Shown piece by piece: positions 48,724-56,429 of a stretch of DNA of 64,000 nucleotides. Both the position numbers and the translations under genes were made by a program. This stretch comes from Rhodanobacter spathiphylli B39 (lineage in GTDB: Bacteria > Pseudomonadota > Gammaproteobacteria > Xanthomonadales > Rhodanobacteraceae): NCBI RefSeq assembly GCF_000264295.1, contig NZ_AJXT01000028.1, positions 1 through 64,000 of the forward strand, given 5' to 3'. The notes under the pieces were generated by a model. That model was given only the letters and a program-made list of their open reading frames with translations, did no database searches and had not been told where the DNA came from. The first letter of the stretch is position 1, and every line of letters begins with the position of its first letter.

Positions 48724-49881
48724 ATGTTCGACGTCGCAGGTCACGGGGGAAGCGTCGGTCGACTGTTCCGGGGCTTCCCATTACGCACGATCCTTTGCGG
48801 GGTCGCGCTGGCCTGCGGCCTGCTGTGGTGGCCGTCGGCCCGGGCCGGCGTGCTGTATCAGTGTACCGGCGCCAATGGCGAGACGGCGTACAGCAGCAGC
48901 AAGGTCGGCTATCACGGTTGCCGCGCGATCAGCAGCTACGCCGCGCCCGCATTCCGGCGCAAGCCGGCGCCGCGTCCGCGGGTGTCGCTGACCGGGGTGT
49001 CCTCCGCGGTGACGACCTCGGCCCGCAAGCTGGTGGACGGCAGCGTGGAAGCCGCGGCGCTGACCAACGTGCGGGGAACGGTCGAAACCAGCGCGACACC
49101 GATCGGTCCTGCACCGGCCGGCAAGGTTTCCCTGGCCGCCGTGCAGGGCTCGGTGGCCACTGGGGCGAGCGCGATCGGCGGCCCCGCCACGGCCGTGCCC
49201 GGCCAGTGGAGTTACCGCGAGACGCCGGCCCCCGTTGCTGCGTCGGCGGCGACCGGGCCAGCGGCCGACAAGGTGTTGCGTGGTGCGGTCTACCGCATCG
49301 TGCGGGCGGATGGCAGCGTGGAATACACCAACCTGCCCCAGGTCGGTGGCACGCGCGGCCGCGCCGTCACCATGCTGTTCACCTATATCGCCACCTGTGC
49401 CGCATGCAACCTGCATTCGACGGTTCGCTGGGGCAGCGTGGCGCTCAACCTGACCGCGTATGCGGACACGATTCGCGCCGCCAGCCTGGAATATGGGGTC
49501 GACGAGGCGTTCCTGCGGGCAATCATCCATGCCGAGAGCGCGTTCAATCCACGCGCCTTGTCCATCGCGGGCGCGCAGGGACTGATGCAGCTGATGCCCG
49601 GAACGGCGGGCGACATGGGCGTGCTGGACGCGTTCGACAGCGACCAGAACATCCGCGGCGGCGCACGCTATCTCAGCCTGCTGCTGCATGACTTCAACGG
49701 CGACGAGCGACTGGCCGCCGCGGCCTACAACGCGGGCCCCGGTGCCGTGCAGCGCTACAGGGGCGTGCCGCCGTATGCGGAGACCCAGGTCTACGTGGAG
49801 CGGGTGGGTACCTTGCGCAAGCGCTACGGCGCGGCGATCCACCAGCCGCTGGCTGCGCGGGGGCCGGGCTCCGCGCCCTGA
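48724..49881 (+). CDS. Lytic transglycosylase (SLT/GH23) with extended N-terminal region
   Basis: A 385-residue exported murein lytic enzyme. An N-terminal hydrophobic signal (about 20-40) is followed by a DUF4124-like short segment ([17 protein letters not shown]) and a Ser/Ala/Val-rich repeat-like linker. The SLT domain is at about 250-365, with catalytic Glu in [10 protein letters not shown], then [13 protein letters not shown] and [10 protein letters not shown]. The start was placed at the ATG giving a basic n-region before the hydrophobic core. The 247 bp upstream hold no supported gene. Confidence 0.88.
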   Translation: MFDVAGHGGSVGRLFRGFPLRTILCGVALACGLLWWPSARAGVLYQCTGANGETAYSSSKVGYHGCRAISSYAAPAFRRKPAPRPRVSLTGVSSAVTTSARKLVDGSVEAAALTNVRGTVETSATPIGPAPAGKVSLAAVQGSVATGASAIGGPATAVPGQWSYRETPAPVAASAATGPAADKVLRGAVYRIVRADGSVEYTNLPQVGGTRGRAVTMLFTYIATCAACNLHSTVRWGSVALNLTAYADTIRAASLEYGVDEAFLRAIIHAESAFNPRALSIAGAQGLMQLMPGTAGDMGVLDAFDSDQNIRGGARYLSLLLHDFNGDERLAAAAYNAGPGAVQRYRGVPPYAETQVYVERVGTLRKRYGAAIHQPLAARGPGSAP

Positions 49882-49906
49882 GCCGGCACGTTCTCGCCGG
49901 CTGCCC

Positions 49907-51079
49907 TCAGTCGCCGGACAGCGCGTTCGTGCCCATCGCGGGTCGTTGCGCCACGGTGGCCTCGGCGTGGAACGGGCTGCCGTTGCGCAAGCCCGAGATC
50001 TCGACCTTGCTGCCCGGTTTGAGCGCCGCTTCGGAGCGGCGCAGGCTGGCCGGATCGAGGATGTCCTCGCTGCCGATGCGCAGCAGGATGTCGCGCGGCT
50101 TGATGCCGGCCAGGGCCGCCGGACTGCCCGGATAGACGTTGGTGACCAGCGCGCCGCGGGCTGCCGCCGGCAAGCCGCTGTTGGCCGCGACCGGCACGAA
50201 GGCGTAGTCGGCGCCGAGCCAGCCGCGCACCACATGTCCGGTGGCGATGATCTGGTCCAGCACTTTCTTCGCGGTGGTGACCGGTATCGCGAAGCCGATG
50301 CCTTCGGCGCCGGCGGCCTTGCCGATCAGCAAGGTATTGATGCCGACCAGCTGGCCCTCGGCGTTGACCAGGGCGCCGCCGGAATTGCCCAGGTTGATGG
50401 CCGCGTCGGTCTGGATGAAATCCTCGGCGCTGGAGCTGTTCAACTGGCGGCCGATCGCGCTGACGATGCCCATGGTCACGGTCTGGTTGAGCCCGAGCGG
50501 GTTGCCGATCGCCAGCACCACGTCGCCCGGCCGCGGGTCTTCGCTGGCGATCGGGATCACCGGCGGATTGCTGGCGTCGATCTTCAGCACGGCAAGATCG
50601 GATTCCTCGTCGGCGCCGACCAGGCGGGCCTGGGCGATGCGGCCGTCATACAGCAGCACCTGGATGTCGGCCGCATGGGCGATCACGTGATTGTTGGTCA
50701 GCACGTAACCCTGGGCGTTGACGATCACCCCCGAGCCCAGCGTCTGTTCCCGATGCTGGTAGGTCGTCGGCTGGCCACCGAACAACTGCTGCAGCACCGG
50801 GTTGTCGTACATCCGCACGGCCTGCTCGGTGACGATCTTGTTGGCGTAGATGTTGACCACCGAGGGCGCTGCGGCGGCCACCGCGTCGGCGTAGGACACG
50901 GGCCCGTTGCCCACGCGGGGCTGGCTGGCCGCCGGCGCGTGCACGGACTCGGTCAGCCCGAAGCGCGCCCGCAGCCGCTCGCCGCTGCCCGGCCAGAACA
51001 GGCCGACCACGAAGGCCATGGCCAGTCCGAGAATGGCGAAGCGGGCAATGAACAGGAGCGTGCCGGCGGCATGTTTCAT
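49907..51079 (-). CDS. degS: DegS/AlgW-type membrane-anchored serine protease
   Basis: A 390-residue HtrA-family protease. It has one N-terminal membrane segment (about 9-28), then a trypsin-like domain with the triad in NNHVIA, ESDLAVLK and NLGNSGGALV, and a single PDZ domain (from about 285, GALVTNVYPGSPAALAGIKPRDILL). One membrane anchor and one PDZ domain are the DegS/AlgW layout, which starts the sigma-E envelope stress response by cutting the anti-sigma factor. It is divergent from the bc1 operon and convergent with the transglycosylase gene. Confidence 0.92.
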   Translation of the reverse strand: MKHAAGTLLFIARFAILGLAMAFVVGLFWPGSGERLRARFGLTESVHAPAASQPRVGNGPVSYADAVAAAAPSVVNIYANKIVTEQAVRMYDNPVLQQLFGGQPTTYQHREQTLGSGVIVNAQGYVLTNNHVIAHAADIQVLLYDGRIAQARLVGADEESDLAVLKIDASNPPVIPIASEDPRPGDVVLAIGNPLGLNQTVTMGIVSAIGRQLNSSSAEDFIQTDAAINLGNSGGALVNAEGQLVGINTLLIGKAAGAEGIGFAIPVTTAKKVLDQIIATGHVVRGWLGADYAFVPVAANSGLPAAARGALVTNVYPGSPAALAGIKPRDILLRIGSEDILDPASLRRSEAALKPGSKVEISGLRNGSPFHAEATVAQRPAMGTNALSGD

Positions 51080-51147
51080 GTCGGAGGATGGGTCCCGGCG
51101 ATCGTGGCGAGTGGTGTGGCGGCTGGACTTCGCCGTGATGCCGTTTA

Positions 51148-51176
51148 TTGTACGGGGCAGGGCCTGACGCTACACT
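51148..51176 (+). promoter_or_regulatory. Probable promoter of the petABC operon
   Basis: TTGTAC, a 17-bp spacer and TACACT (51171-51176) lie 68 bp upstream of the petA start in the degS-petA divergent region. The -10 is good; the -35 matches only in TTG. Confidence 0.5.
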
Positions 51177-51243
51177 AACGCGATTTTTGCAGGCACCAAA
51201 ACGCCTGTGTCTCAATGGCAAGCAATGTAATCCGGAGAGCCTG

Positions 51244-51849
51244 ATGGCGAACGAAGTCGTCGATCATGGCCGCCGCCGTTTCCTGACAGCAACCACTGCG
51301 GTGGTTGGTGGTATCGGAATCGTGTCGGCGGCTGTGCCCTTCATCAAGTCGTGGGAACCCAGTGCGCGCGCCAAGGCCGCTGGCGCTCCGGTTACCCAAT
51401 CGCTGGCCAAGATCGAGGCGGGGCAATTGCTGACCGTATCGTGGCGCAGCCTGCCGGTGTTCGTGCTGAACCGCACGAAAGCCCAGCTGGCGACCCTGCC
51501 GATGGTGGACTCGCGCCTGGTCGACCCCAAGTCCGACGGCGCTTCCGCCGATCAGCAGCCGAAGTACGCGCAGAACGAAGCGCGCTCGATCAAGCCCGAA
51601 TGGCTGGTCATGATCGGCATCTGCACGCATCTGGGCTGCGTCCCCGACTTCGTGCCGGAGATCAAGCCCGAGCCGTTCGATCCGGAGTGGAAGGGCGGTT
51701 TCTACTGCCCCTGCCACAAGTCGCGTTACGACCTGGCCGGTCGCGTGTTCCAGGGCGTTCCGGCGCCGAAGAACCTGCCGGTGCCGCCGTATCACTTCAT
51801 CGATGACAGCACCATCCAGATTGGCGTGGATCCGAAGGAGGCTGGCTAA
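51244..51849 (+). CDS. petA: Ubiquinol-cytochrome c reductase Rieske iron-sulfur subunit
   Basis: A 201-residue bc1-complex subunit carrying electrons from ubiquinol to cytochrome c1. The N-terminal twin-arginine-type anchor (GRRRFLTATTAVVGG) spans the inner membrane. The 2Fe-2S cluster is bound by CTHLGC and CPCHKS, with the second Cys of each motif forming the disulfide. GGAGAG precedes the ATG. The stop overlaps the petB start (TAATG). Confidence 0.97.
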   Translation: MANEVVDHGRRRFLTATTAVVGGIGIVSAAVPFIKSWEPSARAKAAGAPVTQSLAKIEAGQLLTVSWRSLPVFVLNRTKAQLATLPMVDSRLVDPKSDGASADQQPKYAQNEARSIKPEWLVMIGICTHLGCVPDFVPEIKPEPFDPEWKGGFYCPCHKSRYDLAGRVFQGVPAPKNLPVPPYHFIDDSTIQIGVDPKEAG

Positions 51850-53150
51850 TGGCCAACGTATTCACGAGAGTCGGTGACTGGGTCAACGAACGCGCACCCG
51901 GCATGGCGCCGATGTACCGCGCGCACATGACCGAGTACTACGCGCCGAAGAACTTCAACCTCTGGTACTACTTCGGTTCGCTCGCCCTGCTGGTGCTGAT
52001 CAACCAGATCGTCACCGGCATCTTCCTCACCATGAACTACAACCCGAGTGCGGCGGGAGCCTTCAACTCGGTCGAGTACATCATGCGTGACGTGGAGTGG
52101 GGCTGGCTGATCCGCTACATGCACTCCACCGGCGCCTCGCTGTTCTTCGTGGTGGTGTTCCTGCACATGTTCCGCGGCATCATGTACGGCTCGTACAAGA
52201 AGCCGCGCGAGCTGGTGTGGCTGCTCGGCATGCTGATCTTCCTGGTGCTGATGGCGGAAGCCTTCATGGGCTACGTGCTGCCGTGGGGCAACATGTCGTT
52301 CTGGGGCGCCAAGGTGATCATCTCGCTGTTCGGTACCATTCCCTACATCGGCAACACGCTGGTGGAATGGATCATGGGCGACTTCCTGCCCGCCGACGCC
52401 ACCTTGAACCGCTTCTTCGCCCTGCACGTGATCGCGCTGCCGATCGTGCTGCTGCTGCTGGTGGTGCTGCACATCGCGGCCCTGCATGAAGTGGGCTCGA
52501 ACAACCCCGATGGCGTGGAGATCAAGAAGGGTCCCAAGGGCAACCGCTGGGATGCGCTGAAGCCGGCCGACGGCATTCCGTTCCATCCGTACTACACGGT
52601 GAAGGACCTGGTTGGCGTGGGCTTCTTCCTGCTGATCGCCGCCTTCATCATCTTCTTCGCGCCGACCTTCGGCGGCTGGTTCCTCGAGCACGACAACTTC
52701 ATCCCGGCGAACAACCTGGCGACCCCGTCGCACATCAAGCCGGTGTGGTACTTCACCCCGTTCTACGCGATCGTGCGCATGATCCCGTCCTTCCTCGGCT
52801 CCGCCGTGTGGGGCGTGCTGGCGATGTTCGGCGCGATCGCGGTGCTGTTCGCGCTGCCCTGGTTCGACCGCGGCAAGGTCAAGTCGATCCGTTACCGCGG
52901 CACCGGCTTCAAGGTGGCACTGGGGCTGTTCGTGGTGTCGTTCATCGCGCTGGGTGCGGTCGGCGCGGGCATCACTGCCGAGGTGATCCCGGTCTGGTTC
53001 GGCGATGTCGACGTGACGTTCTGGGAAAACCTGTTCGGCCGCCTGATGACGCTGGTCTACTTCGGCTTCTTCGCATTCCTTTGGGTCTATACACACTTCG
53101 GCTGGGAAAAGACCAAGCCGGTTCCGGAACGGGTGACGACGCATGACTAA
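51849..53150 (+). CDS. petB: Cytochrome b subunit of the bc1 complex
   Basis: A 433-residue integral membrane subunit with eight membrane segments. The haem-binding histidines are in RYMHSTGASLFFVVVFLHMF and FALHVIALPIVLLLLVVLH; the quinol-oxidation-site PEWY-type motif appears as PVWY in HIKPVWYF. It carries the two b haems of the Q cycle in the inner membrane. It is coupled to petA and petC by overlaps. Length and order are those of proteobacterial petABC. Confidence 0.97.
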   Translation: MANVFTRVGDWVNERAPGMAPMYRAHMTEYYAPKNFNLWYYFGSLALLVLINQIVTGIFLTMNYNPSAAGAFNSVEYIMRDVEWGWLIRYMHSTGASLFFVVVFLHMFRGIMYGSYKKPRELVWLLGMLIFLVLMAEAFMGYVLPWGNMSFWGAKVIISLFGTIPYIGNTLVEWIMGDFLPADATLNRFFALHVIALPIVLLLLVVLHIAALHEVGSNNPDGVEIKKGPKGNRWDALKPADGIPFHPYYTVKDLVGVGFFLLIAAFIIFFAPTFGGWFLEHDNFIPANNLATPSHIKPVWYFTPFYAIVRMIPSFLGSAVWGVLAMFGAIAVLFALPWFDRGKVKSIRYRGTGFKVALGLFVVSFIALGAVGAGITAEVIPVWFGDVDVTFWENLFGRLMTLVYFGFFAFLWVYTHFGWEKTKPVPERVTTHD

Positions 53151-53904
53151 GCGGCAGCTGCTAATGAAGCGGTACATCTTCCCGGTGGCGTTGGCGTTCG
53201 GTCTGATCGTCGGCAGCGCCTCGGTGCAGGCGTCGGAAGAGGGCGGCCTGCCGCCCGCCGGCACCAACGTGCAGGACCAGGCTTCGCTGCAGCGCGGCGC
53301 CAAGCTGTTCTTCAACTACTGCGTCGGCTGCCACTCGCTCAAGTACATGCGTTACGAGCGGATCGCCAGCGATCTGGGGTTGACCGAAGCCGAAGTGATG
53401 GAAAACCTCAATTTCACCGGCGCCAAGTTCGGTGAGCCCGTGGTTTCCCACATGCCGGCGGAGATGGCGGCCAAGTGGTTCGGCAAGGCACCGCCGGATC
53501 TCTCGCTGGAAGTGCGCGCCAAGGGTGCGGACTGGGTCAACGCCTACCTCAACTCGTTCTACCTGGACCCGAGCCGTCCGGTCGGCTGGAACAACACGGT
53601 ATTTCCGAACGCGTCGATGCCGTTCCCGCTGTGGGAATTGCAGGGCCTGCAGACGGCCGTGATGACCGAGGCCAAGCCGGGCGAGGATGCGAAGGTCGAG
53701 AAACTGGTGCTGTCGCAACCGGGCAAGCTGACCCCGGCGCAGTTCCAGCAGGCCAGTCGCGACCTGACCACGTTCCTGGAATATGCCTCCGAACCGGCGG
53801 CGCTGGAGCGTCATCATTACGGCATCTGGGTACTGTTGTTCCTGGCGTTCTTCACCTTGCTGGCAGCCATGCTGAAGAAGGAATACTGGAAGGACGTTCA
53901 CTGA
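53143..53904 (+). CDS. petC: Cytochrome c1 subunit of the bc1 complex
   Basis: A 253-residue c-type cytochrome that passes electrons from the Rieske protein to soluble cytochrome c. The signal peptide ends near VQA. The haem is bound by CVGCH, with an axial Met likely in NASMPFPLWEL. A C-terminal membrane anchor (GIWVLLFLAFFTLLAAML) is followed by the basic KKEYWKDVH. Its ATG overlaps the end of petB by 8 bp. Confidence 0.97.
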   Translation: MTKRQLLMKRYIFPVALAFGLIVGSASVQASEEGGLPPAGTNVQDQASLQRGAKLFFNYCVGCHSLKYMRYERIASDLGLTEAEVMENLNFTGAKFGEPVVSHMPAEMAAKWFGKAPPDLSLEVRAKGADWVNAYLNSFYLDPSRPVGWNNTVFPNASMPFPLWELQGLQTAVMTEAKPGEDAKVEKLVLSQPGKLTPAQFQQASRDLTTFLEYASEPAALERHHYGIWVLLFLAFFTLLAAMLKKEYWKDVH

Positions 53905-53921
53905 AGCCGGATGGCATCAAC

Positions 53922-53952
53922 CGACTGCGGCGGCCACGAGCCGCCGCAGTCG
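53922..53952 (+). terminator. 12-bp hairpin after petC
   Basis: CGACTGCGGCGG/CCGCCGCAGTCG with a seven-base loop lies 17 bp after the petC stop and just before sspA. It has no T run, so it may only partly reduce read-through into sspAB. Confidence 0.5.
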
Positions 53953-53974
53953 TCTCACCGATGGGGAAATGCGC

Positions 53975-54613
53975 ATGGTCCCAAGCGCTCGCTCGCGTAC
54001 CGTATTGACGCTCTACACCACCGCCGATGACGTGCAATGTCATCGTGCCAGGCTGGTTCTTGCCGCCAAGGGGGTCAGCTACGAACGCGTCCTGGTTGAT
54101 CCGGCACGTCCTCCCGAGGACCTGATCGACCTCAATCCCTACGCCAGCACGCCGACCCTGGTCGATCGCGACCTGACCCTGTTCGATACCTCGGTGGTCT
54201 GCGAGTACCTCGACGAGCGCTACCCGCATCCCCCGCTGATGCCGATCGATCCGCAGTCGCGGGCGCGGCTGCGCGTGGCGGCCGTGCGCATCGAGAAGGA
54301 CTGGCTGGTCGAAGTCGACATCATCCGTGCCGGTGGCCGGCCGGCGGACGCGGCGCGCAAGCGCCTGCGCGAGCACCTGCTGGCTTCCGTGCCGCTGTTC
54401 AAGGCGGCGAAGTTCTTCCTCAATCCCGAAATGAGCCTGGCCGATTGCCTGGTGGCGCCGGTCATCTGGCGACTGCCGTGGCTGGGCGTGGATCTGGGCA
54501 GGGAAGGCAAGCCGCTGATCGATTACGGCGAGCGGTTGTTTCACAGTCAGGGTTTTGCGCGCAGCATGACCGATCAGGAAAAGGCAATGCGGCAGGATCA
54601 TGAGCAAGAATGA
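53975..54613 (+). CDS. sspA: Stringent starvation protein A
   Basis: A 212-residue glutathione-S-transferase-fold protein that binds RNA polymerase and alters transcription under starvation and acid stress. The thioredoxin-like half opens with LTLYTTADDVQCHRARLVLA; the helical half contains KAAKFFLNPEMSLADCLVAPV. The second of two adjacent ATGs was chosen because GGGGAAATGCGC gives it better ribosome-site spacing; 53969 is the alternative. petABC-sspA-sspB is a conserved order in beta- and gammaproteobacteria. Confidence 0.93.
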   Translation: MVPSARSRTVLTLYTTADDVQCHRARLVLAAKGVSYERVLVDPARPPEDLIDLNPYASTPTLVDRDLTLFDTSVVCEYLDERYPHPPLMPIDPQSRARLRVAAVRIEKDWLVEVDIIRAGGRPADAARKRLREHLLASVPLFKAAKFFLNPEMSLADCLVAPVIWRLPWLGVDLGREGKPLIDYGERLFHSQGFARSMTDQEKAMRQDHEQE

Positions 54614-55055
54614 AGTAGTTCCAATGACGTCCAATCGGCCGTATCTGCTGCGGGCGATCTACGACTGGATCAGCGACAACGAACTGACCCCCTACATCCT
54701 GGTGGATGCGACGTTTGCCGGCGTGCGGGTGCCGCCGCAGGTGATCAAGAATGGCCAAGTCGTGCTGAATCTGGCGATGCGGGCGGTGGCGAACCTCGAC
54801 CTGGGCAATGACTGGATCAGCTTCCAGGCACGTTTCTCCGGCGTCAGCCAGTCGATCCAGATTCCGGTGCTGGCCGTGCTGGCGCTGTACGCCCAGGAGA
54901 ACGGCCAGGGCATGATGTTCCCCGCCGACGAGGAAGGTGGTGACCCGCCACCGTCCGCTCCCGAGCCGGACGACAGTACGCCGGGCCACGGTGGCGCCGA
55001 GGATGCGGGTTCCCGGCCGAAGCGCAGCGCGCCGCATCTGCGGGTGGTGAAGTAG
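54600..55055 (+). CDS. sspB: ClpXP adaptor SspB
   Basis: A 151-residue adaptor that brings SsrA-tagged proteins to the ClpXP protease. The folded domain (about 9-110) has the family motifs SNRPYLLRAIYDWISDN, TPYILVDA and GNDWISFQARFSG. An acidic, Pro/Gly-rich flexible tail follows and ends in the ClpX-binding module APHLRVVK. It overlaps the 3' end of sspA by 14 bp; the internal ATG at 54624 (MTSNRPY) is a possible alternative start. Confidence 0.94.
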   Translation: MSKNEVVPMTSNRPYLLRAIYDWISDNELTPYILVDATFAGVRVPPQVIKNGQVVLNLAMRAVANLDLGNDWISFQARFSGVSQSIQIPVLAVLALYAQENGQGMMFPADEEGGDPPPSAPEPDDSTPGHGGAEDAGSRPKRSAPHLRVVK

Positions 55056-55115
55056 CGCGGAGATTCATGGCCCTGCGCCGCCGAGGCCAGGGGCGGGCAA
55101 GTGGCGCCCGCCGGG

Positions 55116-55502
55116 TCAGTTCAGGCGATCAATCCGGCGCGGGCGCAGCGGCACCACGTTGTCGGTCCGGTTGGCCAGGGTTTCGTGGGGCTGCAGTTCG
55201 ATCACCGGGAGGCTGAGGCCGCTGAGGCTGTTGCCCAGCATCCACAGCCGGCACGGCTCGCGATCGTGGCCGTCGATGCTCACTTCGAAACCGTAGCAGC
55301 GCTCGACTCGCAGCAGGCCGTCGACCCGGCGCAGCCGCAGGGCGCGCAGCCCGACCGTTTCATCGAGCAGTTGCAGGCCGTGTTGCTCGCACTGGCGCCG
55401 GGCCTCCAGCACCGCCCGGTCGCGGGCGGCGCTGAGCTTCAGCCACGCGGCCACGATGGCGACAAGGGCGAGCAGCAGCAGGAGGTTGAAGACGTCGCTC
55501 AT
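55116..55502 (-). CDS. DUF3301-family membrane-anchored protein
   Basis: A 128-residue protein with one N-terminal membrane segment (about 5-22) and a small cytosolic domain. Its motifs ARRQCEQHGLQLLDETVGL, RVERCYGFEVS and DREPCRLWMLG are those of DUF3301, found widely in gammaproteobacteria and without known function. It stands alone on the minus strand, 69 bp downstream of nadC and convergent with sspB. Confidence 0.85.
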   Translation of the reverse strand: MSDVFNLLLLLALVAIVAAWLKLSAARDRAVLEARRQCEQHGLQLLDETVGLRALRLRRVDGLLRVERCYGFEVSIDGHDREPCRLWMLGNSLSGLSLPVIELQPHETLANRTDNVVPLRPRRIDRLN

Positions 55503-55571
55503 GCCTTCAGTGTGTGGGTGCCGTCGATGCAGTGCAAGCTGCCGGAGCCAATGGCCCGGCCGTCGCTCCGG

Positions 55572-56429
55572 TCAGTCCAGCTGCAGCCGCAACGACAGGT
55601 CGACCGCGTGCACGTGCTTGGTCAGCGCGCCGACCGAGACGAAGTCCACGCCGGTGCGGGCGTATTCGCCGATCGTCTCCAGGTCGACGTTGCCGGAGAC
55701 TTCCAGCGCCACCCGGCCGGCGGTGCGGGTCACCGCTTCATGCATGTCCGCCAGCGAGAAGTTGTCCAGCATGATGCGGTCCACGCCGGCCTCGAGGGCC
55801 TGTTCCAGCTCATCGAGATTCTCCACCTCGATCTCCAGCAGCAGGCTGGAGTGCGAGCGGCGCGCCGCCGCGACGGCGGCGGCAATGCTGCCGGCGGCGA
55901 TGATGTGGTTTTCCTTGATCAGGATCGCGTCGTACAGCCCGATGCGGTGGTTGTGGCCCCCGCCGCAGCGCACCGCGTATTTCTGGGCGATCCGCAGGCC
56001 CGGGATGGTCTTGCGGGTATCGAGCACCCGCGTGCCGGTGCCGGCCACTGCCGCCACGTAGCTTGCGGTGAGGGTGGCAGTGGCGGAAAGCAGTTGCAGG
56101 AAGTTCAGCGCCGAACGTTCGGCGGTGACCAGCGAGCGGGCATGGCCGGACAGCCGGCAGATCACCGTGCCTGGCGCCACGCGCTCGCCGTCACGGACCT
56201 GCCAGTCGATCCGCACCGCGGGATCGAGGCGGCGGAAACAGGCGTCGAACCAGGCCGTACCGGCGATCACGGCAGCGTCGCGGCAGGTCAGTACCGCATG
56301 AGCCCGGGCATCGACGGGTAGGAGATCCGCCGTCGCGTCGCCTGCGCCGAGATCCTCGGCGAGGGCACGTTCGACATCCAGGGCAATCTGATCGGCGGCA
56401 GGCGGCGTGAGCGGTGAAGGCTGGGTCAT
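55572..56429 (-). CDS. nadC: Quinolinate phosphoribosyltransferase NadC
   Basis: A 285-residue enzyme of NAD synthesis that turns quinolinate and PRPP into nicotinate mononucleotide. Typical motifs are AEDLGAGDATADLLP near the N-terminus, VTAERSALNFLQLLSATAT, TRVLDTRKTIPGLR, GGGHNHRIGLYDAILIKENH and the C-terminal VSVGALTKHVHAVDLSL. The ATG overlaps the stop of the DUF1631 gene (ATGA). Complete and of normal length. Confidence 0.97.
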   Translation of the reverse strand: MTQPSPLTPPAADQIALDVERALAEDLGAGDATADLLPVDARAHAVLTCRDAAVIAGTAWFDACFRRLDPAVRIDWQVRDGERVAPGTVICRLSGHARSLVTAERSALNFLQLLSATATLTASYVAAVAGTGTRVLDTRKTIPGLRIAQKYAVRCGGGHNHRIGLYDAILIKENHIIAAGSIAAAVAAARRSHSSLLLEIEVENLDELEQALEAGVDRIMLDNFSLADMHEAVTRTAGRVALEVSGNVDLETIGEYARTGVDFVSVGALTKHVHAVDLSLRLQLD